A stretch of 64,000 bases of DNA. It comes from JBCFBK01 sp038562555 (lineage in GTDB: Bacteria > Bacteroidota > Bacteroidia > Bacteroidales > Prolixibacteraceae). The first letter of the stretch is position 1; each line of letters starts with the position of its first letter. Location of the stretch: NCBI GenBank assembly GCA_038562555.1, contig JBCFBK010000018.1, positions 34,200 through 98,199 on the forward strand. The letters run 5' to 3'. Of this stretch, positions 42,870-50,095 are shown piece by piece. Under the pieces are notes generated by a model. That model saw nothing but the letters and a program-made list of their open reading frames with translations. It was not told the origin of the DNA and ran no database searches. The translations under genes were made by a program, and so were the position numbers.

Positions 42870-44372
42870 CTACCATTTAATTTTTACCGGTCTTGACAGT
42901 TCGCTTTCATTATTGAGCCGGTCGAGGGCCGATACCCGGAATTCATATGCCTCTCTTTTCCCGTCACTCTCCTCAAGCTTGATCTTTGTTGATTGGGTAA
43001 TCAGCAGGATAGAGCGTGGATCGTCCGGATTGAAGGTTTCCCCTTTTTTGGTCTTATAGATCACGTAACGGACCGGACGATCCATCTCAGTTTTTGCTTT
43101 TTTTGATTTCCATCGTATTTCCTGTCCCCGTTTTTTCGGCTTGTCCAGCCTGGCCGGAGGTTGGTCGTCGATCCATTTCATCGGAGGAACCAGGGCCGGA
43201 TAATGATACAGGTCGCGCTGCAGACTGTCCTGGAATCCCATCAGATCGCGCTGAAGATGTTTGGCACTGTAGAATGCACCGCCCCCGATACCGTCAATTT
43301 TGCGCATTAACCTGATTTGACGGGTGAGTTGGTCAGGCTGCCTCCATTCCGGAACAGTGGAATTGTATTCTGATTTATAGAGCGCCTGCCCGATGTAAAG
43401 GCCCCGGTCGAACCGGTTCTCGTTCCACCAGTGGCAAAGGAGTTCAAAATTAACCGACGGATGGCCGATCTGCCAGTAAAGCTGTGGCAGAACATAGTCG
43501 ATCCAACCGCTTTGCTGCCATTTCAGGATATCGGCATAAAGATGGTCATAGTTGGTCGTTCCTGCCATGGTGAGCGAACCTCTGGCATCATCAGCCTGGT
43601 TCCGCCATACTCCAAAAGGGCTGATCCCAAACTTCACCCAGGGCTTGGTGTTTTTGATCGCCTCCGAGAGCAGTCGGATCGTTTCATCAACATTGTTTCG
43701 CCGCCAGTCATTGATCTGGTCAGGCCTGAAGGGGCCCGGATACTGATAATAGGTGAGCAGGTCGGGGAAGGGGACTCCTGCTACGGGATAAGGATAGAAA
43801 TAATCGTCGAAATGAATGGCGTCGACATCGTAACGGCTGACAACGTCTTTCACGACTTCAACAATAAACGCGCGCGTTTCCGGAAGGCCTGGGTTGAAAT
43901 ATAATTTCCCGCCATAGCTGACAATCCATTCCGGATGCTGAAAGGCTATGTGTCCGGCGGCCAAAGGTTCGGTAGTATGCTGGGCTACGCGGTAGGGGTT
44001 ACACCAGAGATGAAACTCCATATTCCGTTTATGACATTCGTCGATCCAGAAAGCCAGGGGGTCATAGCCTGGATCTTTCCCCGGCGTACCGGTCAGATAA
44101 CGGGACCAGGGTTCCAGCTTTGACGGATAAAAGGCATCGCCGGCAGGCCGGCCCTGAAAGATAACGGCATTGATCCCGTTTTTCCGAAGCATGTCGAGCA
44201 TGCCGGCTGCCTCCTGTTTTTGCTGGTCGGCGCTCAGCCCCGGACGCGAAGGCCAGTCGATGTTGTTAACAGTAGCCACCCACGCTGCGCGGAATTCATA
44301 TTTGGGCGGGATAGCCTGCGAACCAAAGGCAAGCAGGATGAATGAAAGGAGAAGGGAATGTTTCAGATACAT
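42870..44372 (-). CDS. GHL10-family (DUF187) secreted glycoside hydrolase
   Basis: A 500-aa periplasmic protein: signal peptide MYLKHSLLLSFILLAFGSQA, then a TIM barrel of the glycosyl-hydrolase-like 10 family (YddW/YngK type). Typical segments are FRAAWVATVNNIDWPS, GINAVIFQGRPAGDAFYPSK and DAIHFDDYFYPYP, where acidic residues line the putative active site. A fibronectin-like C-terminal region (about 400-500) ends the protein. It starts 2 bp after the NagX-like gene. Substrates of the family are poorly defined; a peptidoglycan- or GlcNAc-containing glycan is suggested by this operon. Confidence 0.88.
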   Translation of the reverse strand: MYLKHSLLLSFILLAFGSQAIPPKYEFRAAWVATVNNIDWPSRPGLSADQQKQEAAGMLDMLRKNGINAVIFQGRPAGDAFYPSKLEPWSRYLTGTPGKDPGYDPLAFWIDECHKRNMEFHLWCNPYRVAQHTTEPLAAGHIAFQHPEWIVSYGGKLYFNPGLPETRAFIVEVVKDVVSRYDVDAIHFDDYFYPYPVAGVPFPDLLTYYQYPGPFRPDQINDWRRNNVDETIRLLSEAIKNTKPWVKFGISPFGVWRNQADDARGSLTMAGTTNYDHLYADILKWQQSGWIDYVLPQLYWQIGHPSVNFELLCHWWNENRFDRGLYIGQALYKSEYNSTVPEWRQPDQLTRQIRLMRKIDGIGGGAFYSAKHLQRDLMGFQDSLQRDLYHYPALVPPMKWIDDQPPARLDKPKKRGQEIRWKSKKAKTEMDRPVRYVIYKTKKGETFNPDDPRSILLITQSTKIKLEESDGKREAYEFRVSALDRLNNESELSRPVKIKW

Positions 44373-44374
44373 GA

Positions 44375-45481
44375 CTATATTTTAATAAAGATCTTTTTCC
44401 GGTACAAAATAAATCCAACTATCCAGAACAGAAGGGCGAAATGAAGGGCAAAAAGCAATGATCCGTTCAGATTTCCCGTCCACGGTACCAGCAGTTCGCG
44501 GTAGATAAATGTTTTCAATGTGATTTGTTCGCCAGTGGATGCACCCACACGGATCAGCCCGAGCAGGTCGGCCCAAATCCCCGCGAGCATAAAAATAAAG
44601 AGCGGATTCATCCCGAAAACCAGTAACGGATGCGCCCATTTTTGTTTTCCTTTAATGTCGATGATCCAGATGAGTATGGACAGCAGAATAGCGGCAAGAC
44701 CGCTGGTATAAAGGACATATGAACTTGACCAGAGGGGTTTGTTGATCGGGAACAGGGGGTTCCACAAAAGTCCTGTGACCACGCCTGCCACTCCCCAGCC
44801 TGCCAGCTTGCCTGCGGCCATCCGCTTGTCCTGGTTGCGGTCGACAATTCGCCCGGCAAAAAACCCAAACAGGATATTAACGGTGGCGGGCAGCGTGCTT
44901 AACAGACCTTCCGGATCGAAGGGAACTCCAAATCCTCGATAAAGGTGGTTTTCTCCTAAAACAAGCAGATCAAAATACCTCACGGCATTGCCTTCGGGCG
45001 AAAGGGGCTGATCGCCGCCAAACAGGTAAAGGATTCCCCAATAACCTGCCAGTAAAGCCGCAGCTATGACGTAATTCCACCTGATCCGCGTGAATAGGAC
45101 TATGAATGAGGCCAGTCCGTAGCCAAGGGCAATGCGTTGTAACACACCCATGATTCGCAGTGTGCTGAACTGAAAATTGGTGAACGGGAAAGCATTCAGG
45201 AAGAGTCCCAGGGCGAAAATCAACACCATCCTCCGGATGACTCTCACAGGCATTGCTGTGCCGGGAGGTTGTTTCTTGAACGAATACCACATGGCCGTTC
45301 CCACAATGAACATGAAAAACGGAAAGACCAGGTCCGTTGGTGTGCAGCCATGCCAGCTTGCATGGCGTAACGGGGCATAAATATGGCTCCAACTGCCCGG
45401 GTTATTGACAATGATCATCAGTACGATGGTCAGTCCTCTTAGTACATCAAGGGCCACCATGCGTTGCACCTGTCTGTTCAT
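44375..45481 (-). CDS. NagX-like membrane acetyltransferase (DUF5009/HGSNAT family)
   Basis: A 368-aa inner-membrane protein with about ten helices. ATG 45481 is chosen because the protein then begins with the family motif RMVALDVLRGLTIVLMIIVNNPGS; the longer frame overlaps the NagB gene in another frame. HASWHGCTPTDLVFPFFMFIVG contains the His used by lysosomal heparan-alpha-glucosaminide N-acetyltransferase for transmembrane acetyl transfer. NagX genes occur in GlcNAc-use operons of Shewanella and Bacteroidota. Here it follows the NagB/PIG-L gene by 16 bp, so acetylation or deacetylation of glucosamine units across the membrane is likely. Confidence 0.88.
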   Translation of the reverse strand: MNRQVQRMVALDVLRGLTIVLMIIVNNPGSWSHIYAPLRHASWHGCTPTDLVFPFFMFIVGTAMWYSFKKQPPGTAMPVRVIRRMVLIFALGLFLNAFPFTNFQFSTLRIMGVLQRIALGYGLASFIVLFTRIRWNYVIAAALLAGYWGILYLFGGDQPLSPEGNAVRYFDLLVLGENHLYRGFGVPFDPEGLLSTLPATVNILFGFFAGRIVDRNQDKRMAAGKLAGWGVAGVVTGLLWNPLFPINKPLWSSSYVLYTSGLAAILLSILIWIIDIKGKQKWAHPLLVFGMNPLFIFMLAGIWADLLGLIRVGASTGEQITLKTFIYRELLVPWTGNLNGSLLFALHFALLFWIVGFILYRKKIFIKI

Positions 45482-45497
45482 GCGCGTGTTGTCAAAT

Positions 45498-47489
45498 TTA
45501 AGGGTAGTAACGGACAAAGGCTTCCATGGCTTCATACTCCGCCATACCCAACTGATTATAAAGGGCAGCCGTGGCATGGTTCCGGTCTTCGGCCCGCTGC
45601 CAGAATTCACGTGAATCATCGCCCATAAACATGGCTCCTTCCTTTTGCGACTGATGCCGGAAAATAGCTTCCCGCTTTTTATAAAGTTCCTCGGGACTGA
45701 TCGGAACAGCCATTTCAATCTCGTCGATATCCCATTCGTGCCATGCACCGCGATAGAGCCACAACCAGCAGTCTTTCATCCAGTCATCGTCCCTGACGTC
45801 TTCGAGGGCATACAGAATGGCATCGAGGCAAACCCGGTGAGTCCCGTGCGGATCAGACAGGTCGCCGGCCGCAAAGATCTGGTGCGGCCTGATCTCCCGA
45901 AGGAAGCTTTTAATGATCTCAATATCGGAAAGGCCTATCGGCTTTTTTTGAATGTCACCGGTCTCATAAAACGGAAGATCCAGGAAATGCGTATTCTCCA
46001 GCTTGACGCCGGCATAATGACACGCAGCCTTTGCCTCCATTCGCCTGATCAGGCTTTTTATTTTCAGGACATCCGGTATATCTTTTTCACCTTCGGTCTT
46101 ATTGTTCAGGAAAGAAGTCGTCTTTTCGTATTGAATTCTTTGTTTATCATTCTCCGGATCATAGTAATTGGTATAGGAACTATGGAAGGAGATAAACCGG
46201 CTGGCATATTCGTCCGATACGGCTATATTTCCCGATACCTGATAGGCCACATGAACATCATGGCCCTGCTCTACAAGTCGGATGAGCGTGCCACCCATCG
46301 AAATTACGTCATCGTCGGGATGGGGGCTGAAAATAATAACCCGTTTTTTCCCCGGTGTTTGCCGTTCCGGGCGGTAGGTATCGTCGGCATTCGGTTTTCC
46401 TCCCGGCCAGCCCGTAATCGTGTGCTGAAGGTCATTGAATATTTTTATATTGATCCCGTAAGCCGATCCTTTTTCGGAGATCAGTTCACTTAATCCATTT
46501 GTAATGTAATCATTGTTGGTCAGTTTCAGGATCGATTTGCCTGTTTGCTGACACAGCCAGACGACTGCCTTGAGCACGAGCTTATCTGAATTCCAGTCGC
46601 ACGAATCGACCATCCATGGCGTTTTAACGCGGGTAAGCTGCATGGCCGCGCCCAAATCAAGGTAAATCATGGCGTTGTTGTGCAATTGCAGATAACTGGC
46701 CGGAACCTGCTCAGTTACCGGACCTTCGATGGTCTTTTTCAGGATATCTGCCTTTGCTTCGCCAAAACCAAGGAGAATCACTTTCCGGGCTTTCATGATG
46801 TTGTCAATTCCCATGGTGATCGCCCTTCCCGGCACGTTAATGACGCCCCCGAACTTTTTGGCTACATCCTGCTTCGTGGACGTGTCAAGCACGACCAGGC
46901 GGGTTTTTGAATTCATTTGTGATCCGGGTTCGTTAAAGCCAACTACCCCGTTACGGCCAATGCCCAGGATCTGGATGTCAATCCCGCCCAACTCCTGAAT
47001 TTTTTTATCGTATTCCCGGCAAAACTGGTAAACCTCGCTTATGGGCAGGTCTCCCCGGGGAATAAAGATGTGTTCAGGCAAAATATCGACATGACTGAAA
47101 AAATGTTTATGCATGTAGCTGTGATACGAATAGATGGAGTCTGACTCCATGGGGTAATACTCGTCAACATTGAAAGTGATCACATTTTTAAAACTTAAAC
47201 CTTCCTGCCTGTGCATTCGGGTAAGTTCCTGGTAAATCCCGTTGGGAGTCGAACCCGTCGGAAGCCCGATAACGCAGTATTTTCCCTGCCGCTGCTTCTC
47301 TTTTATTTCCATCGCGATTTCCCTGGCCGCCTGGGCTGAAGCTTCTTCCGATTCTTCATAGATGTCGGTGGGAATTTTTTCATATTTGGTCAGAACATCC
47401 TGGTGTGCGAGGTTTTTAGGTTTATGATAGGACATCCGGCGAAACAGCGGATTCTTTGAAGTTAATTTTTTTGGTAAGTCCATGGTCAT
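45498..47489 (-). CDS. NagB-like / PIG-L deacetylase fusion
   Basis: A 663-aa cytoplasmic protein of two domains. Residues about 35-310 resemble glucosamine-6-phosphate deaminase. The general-base Asp is kept (FNVDEYYP) and so is GFNEPG, but the NDGH motif of E. coli NagB reads RNGVV here (Asn180, Val182), so the catalytic Asp141 and His143 equivalents are missing. Residues about 375-660 are a PIG-L (LmbE) zinc deacetylase with SPHPDDD and DPHGTHR intact. Such fusions are frequent in Bacteroidota and are annotated NagB. The sequence better supports a deacetylase with an altered sugar-phosphate-binding domain. It is the first gene of the operon, with a good promoter 28 bp upstream. Confidence 0.88.
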   Translation of the reverse strand: MTMDLPKKLTSKNPLFRRMSYHKPKNLAHQDVLTKYEKIPTDIYEESEEASAQAAREIAMEIKEKQRQGKYCVIGLPTGSTPNGIYQELTRMHRQEGLSFKNVITFNVDEYYPMESDSIYSYHSYMHKHFFSHVDILPEHIFIPRGDLPISEVYQFCREYDKKIQELGGIDIQILGIGRNGVVGFNEPGSQMNSKTRLVVLDTSTKQDVAKKFGGVINVPGRAITMGIDNIMKARKVILLGFGEAKADILKKTIEGPVTEQVPASYLQLHNNAMIYLDLGAAMQLTRVKTPWMVDSCDWNSDKLVLKAVVWLCQQTGKSILKLTNNDYITNGLSELISEKGSAYGINIKIFNDLQHTITGWPGGKPNADDTYRPERQTPGKKRVIIFSPHPDDDVISMGGTLIRLVEQGHDVHVAYQVSGNIAVSDEYASRFISFHSSYTNYYDPENDKQRIQYEKTTSFLNNKTEGEKDIPDVLKIKSLIRRMEAKAACHYAGVKLENTHFLDLPFYETGDIQKKPIGLSDIEIIKSFLREIRPHQIFAAGDLSDPHGTHRVCLDAILYALEDVRDDDWMKDCWLWLYRGAWHEWDIDEIEMAVPISPEELYKKREAIFRHQSQKEGAMFMGDDSREFWQRAEDRNHATAALYNQLGMAEYEAMEAFVRYYP

Positions 47490-47516
47490 TCCATCTTTTT
47501 AAGTGTCCGGTAATTT

Positions 47517-47547
47517 CAAAATTAAGTATTAAAACGTAACCAACAAA
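47517..47547 (-). promoter_or_regulatory. Promoter of the seven-gene nagB-ampG operon
   Basis: On the minus strand TTTG (47547-47544), 19 bp, TAATTTTG (47524-47517): the best promoter match in the window. Start expected near 47510, giving a leader of about 21 nt. Confidence 0.75.
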
Positions 47548-47959
47548 AATTTGTCATACATATTACAGATTTTTATCTGTTAATGCAGCTACCAATTGCC
47601 AGAACTAAAATAACAGCATCCGGCGAGATTAGCAAGTCTGAGGAGTAAAGCGGCGTCCAAAAAATGACAAACCAATGAAATGATTTTCGGCGTGATATTA
47701 AAAGTGAAAGTTACTTTAATAATGAAGGAAGTAAATGATATTGGATTTGAAAAATTTGATATCTTTGTCGTAATCGAGGTATCTGGCGGTAACCTTCTGT
47801 TACTGTGCAGGTACTTTAAATCGGACAGCGAACCGGGATCATCCCGGCGAGCTCATGGTTTAATAGGTTTAGTTGGTTTAGGTTAGTTTTCCGGGAAACC
47901 GGGACGGAAAAGGCAGTCAGAGGACTGCCTTTCCTTTTATAACACCGGTTTTCATCGGG
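47548..47959. other. Intergenic region with a possible plus-strand small RNA
   Basis: About 410 bp with no convincing gene. The 68-codon frame at 47680-47886 lacks any recognisable feature. On the plus strand TATCTTTG (47760-47767) is followed by two hairpins (CCGGGA-TCA-TCCCGG near 47836-47850 and the terminator at 47909-47932), so a transcript of about 165 nt is conceivable. A GGTTTAG-type repeat lies near 47860-47885. Confidence 0.35.
47909..47940. terminator. Terminator downstream of the BlaR1-like gene
   Basis: A perfect 10-bp stem (47909-47918 with 47923-47932) closes on AGAG. The plus side continues TTTCCTTTT-like and the minus side TTTTCC, so it can serve blaR1 on the minus strand and any plus-strand transcript. 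Confidence 0.75.
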
Positions 47960-49558
47960 TTAAAATTCAAGCTGTATTTCGAAGTCGACCGGTACGGCCT
48001 TTCCTCGCTGTGTCCCCGGCGACCAGTCGCCCATGCCTGCTACGATCGTTTTCAGGGCTTCTGCTGCCTGTTCGTCAGTTTTCTCAACAGTTTGTATGTT
48101 GGTTACCTTGCCTTTTTCATCGATCGTAAAACTAACCATTGCTTTACCTTTCAAGTCAGGAGAATTTATTTTTAACTCCTGTTGCTTCTTGCGTACGTAC
48201 TGCCCCAGGGCATAGTGCCCGCCAGGGTATTCCGGCATTTCCTCCACAATAACGAAAATTTCTTTTCCGGTATCAGAACCGGACTGTCCGGCCGGTAGGG
48301 GTGGCCGTGCCACCGGTGGCGGAGGCGGTGCCGGCATCTCTTTCTCGAGGAACATGCTTTTGGTATCAATGCCAATTGTTTCCCGTTCCATTTTGAAATT
48401 CCATTGCTGGTCTTTCCGGGGAGCTATTTCAGCTACGATTGATTTATAGCCAACGTAGGAAAGGACAATTTCTACGCTGTTTGTTTCCGGGATCTCAAGC
48501 GAGAAATTGCCCTGTTCATCCGTAAGTGTTCCGGTGCTTGTTCCCCGGATCACGACTGACGTTCCGGGCAGGGGTTTATCCGATTCGGTTGTAACCGTGC
48601 CTGAGATGGTTTTGTGGCCTTCTTTCTGTCTTTTTGGCCTCAATGAGGTATTTGCTTCATAGCTGTTTTGATTAACCGAGTTATATTCCGGTTCAGCAAA
48701 GGCGGTCATCAGACCGGCAATCACAGGTGCCATCCAGACCAGCCTGAGGAGTTTTTTTCGGTGTGTCTTTTGTTTGTTCATCATGTTTAAACGATTTGGA
48801 CCGAGGGCAAATGTCAGGTGATTGGTTAGTCCAATAACTTTCATTCCCATCAGTTGATTAACGAGTAATGCCTGGTACCTGGCTACTGAACGTCCCCGCG
48901 CCAGTACGCCTTCATCAGCCAGATACTCATGGTTTTGTTTGATCGCATGTTCAAAGAACCAAATAAATGGGTTGAACCAGAAGAGCGCTGTTAACAGTTC
49001 GATGAAGAGCAGGTCGATCCAGTGACGCTCACGGATGTGCACTTTCTCATGAGATAAAATATCGTCCAGATCGTCTTTTTTATGAAATTCAGGATTAATA
49101 AAAACGTGGTTGAAAAAGGAAAACGGCAGGATATACCGGGTGTTTTCATGCACGTAGCAATTGTCCGTTTTCATAGTTTCAGTCCTGAAAATGATTAAAA
49201 GCATTTTTGATGTCTGAATGATCAACCGCAGCATGAAAATGGTCGCCCCGGCCATGTAGATCATGATGAACACAGCTGTTGAAGAAAAACGGTCCGCAAC
49301 CGGTATACCGGATGTGCTTATTCCTGCTTCCGGACCGGCAACCAGTGCTTTTAAGGTGAATGCACCGGCCGGTGGAGCGACTGCTTCATAACGAACAGGA
49401 AATGCGGCGATCAGTACGGAAATGAGCAACGAGGCAAGCAGGAAAAAACGGTTTACATGAAAATCGGTCAGCTTCCTGAGCAGCACCCAGTACAACACAA
49501 AAAACAAGGCCATTGAAACCGATGCCGAATATAAAAAAATCAACAGCGCTTCCATCAT
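47960..49558 (-). CDS. BlaR1-like M56 sensor peptidase with carboxypeptidase-regulatory and TonB C-terminal domains
   Basis: A 532-aa inner-membrane protein. Four hydrophobic segments in the first 300 residues surround an M56 zinc-peptidase site, SHEKVHIRERH (H-E-x-x-H), followed by NHEYLADEGVL. Instead of a penicillin-binding sensor domain, the C-terminal half holds a carboxypeptidase-regulatory-like beta sandwich (TISGTVTTESDKPLPGTSVVIRG, about 318-390), a proline-rich linker (PAPPPPPVARPPLP) and a TonB C-terminal domain (about 440-532). It starts one base inside the blaI stop (TAATG). It probably senses an envelope signal and cleaves the BlaI-type repressor; the TonB part suggests contact with an outer-membrane receptor. 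Confidence 0.9.
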   Translation of the reverse strand: MMEALLIFLYSASVSMALFFVLYWVLLRKLTDFHVNRFFLLASLLISVLIAAFPVRYEAVAPPAGAFTLKALVAGPEAGISTSGIPVADRFSSTAVFIMIYMAGATIFMLRLIIQTSKMLLIIFRTETMKTDNCYVHENTRYILPFSFFNHVFINPEFHKKDDLDDILSHEKVHIRERHWIDLLFIELLTALFWFNPFIWFFEHAIKQNHEYLADEGVLARGRSVARYQALLVNQLMGMKVIGLTNHLTFALGPNRLNMMNKQKTHRKKLLRLVWMAPVIAGLMTAFAEPEYNSVNQNSYEANTSLRPKRQKEGHKTISGTVTTESDKPLPGTSVVIRGTSTGTLTDEQGNFSLEIPETNSVEIVLSYVGYKSIVAEIAPRKDQQWNFKMERETIGIDTKSMFLEKEMPAPPPPPVARPPLPAGQSGSDTGKEIFVIVEEMPEYPGGHYALGQYVRKKQQELKINSPDLKGKAMVSFTIDEKGKVTNIQTVEKTDEQAAEALKTIVAGMGDWSPGTQRGKAVPVDFEIQLEF

Positions 49559-49947
49559 TAATCTTTTTTAGCATGATCATCATTTAGTTCATTTTCTGCC
49601 AGCTTCAAAATGGCTTCCAGACCGGCCAGATCCAACTGGTTTTCCCTTGCAAAGAAGGTAGCCATTTTCGGGAAAGAACCATTAAAGTAATTCTTTAGCA
49701 GGGAGGAAAACTGATAGCGGGTGTAATCCACCTTACTGACCGCAGGCGTGAAAAGATTTGTGTTCCCTGTTTTCCGGCGGGTGACGAAACCTTTCTTTTC
49801 CAATACATTCAACACAGTTGCCACAGTGGTATAGGCAGGCTTTGGGTTACCGAAATTTTCGACAACTTCCTTTACAGCTGCGTCACTGAGTTTCCACAAG
49901 ATTTGCATCACCTGTTCTTCTGCTTTGGTAAGTTGTTTGATCTTCAT
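49558..49947 (-). CDS. BlaI/MecI/CopY-family repressor
   Basis: A 129-aa winged-helix repressor: LTKAEEQVMQILWKL (helix 1), AYTTVATVLNVLEKKGFV (recognition helix region) and RRKTGNTNLFTP (wing), then a dimerisation domain. In this family proteolysis by the M56 partner relieves repression. The partner gene is coupled downstream (1-bp overlap). Palindromic TACTA/TAGTA operators flank its promoter, so it almost certainly represses its own operon. No beta-lactamase gene is nearby, so the regulon may concern envelope stress or another function. Confidence 0.92.
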   Translation of the reverse strand: MKIKQLTKAEEQVMQILWKLSDAAVKEVVENFGNPKPAYTTVATVLNVLEKKGFVTRRKTGNTNLFTPAVSKVDYTRYQFSSLLKNYFNGSFPKMATFFARENQLDLAGLEAILKLAENELNDDHAKKD

Positions 49948-49972
49948 GACAGTATCACTGAGTAAATTTATT

Positions 49973-50043
49973 TTCTACTACAAATATAGAAAAAAAATAA
50001 TAACTACTATATTTATAGTAAATTTTTTATAAACATAGTAGAA
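49973..50043 (-). promoter_or_regulatory. BlaI operator region and blaI promoter
   Basis: A perfect 16-bp palindrome TACTATATTTATAGTA except its central TT (50005-50020). A second, weaker inverted repeat TTCTA-N9-TAGAA (49973-49991) overlaps the minus-strand -7 box TATATTTG (49988-49981). A third half-site (ATAGTAGAA) ends at 50043. The layout fits autorepression by the downstream BlaI. Confidence 0.7.
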
Positions 50044-50095
50044 TTTGGGGAAGACATTTTTCTTATTGGTTAGGGGTTTGCAGCGTGGGTCCGGA

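Noticed and set aside
45645..46493. 282-aa ORF opposite the NagB/PIG-L gene
   Set aside because: Antisense shadow of a clear coding region; composition unlike a folded protein.
47680..47886. 68-aa plus-strand ORF between nagB and blaR1
   Set aside because: No domain, no start signal, and its 3' part is a simple GGTTTAG-like repeat; more likely non-coding.
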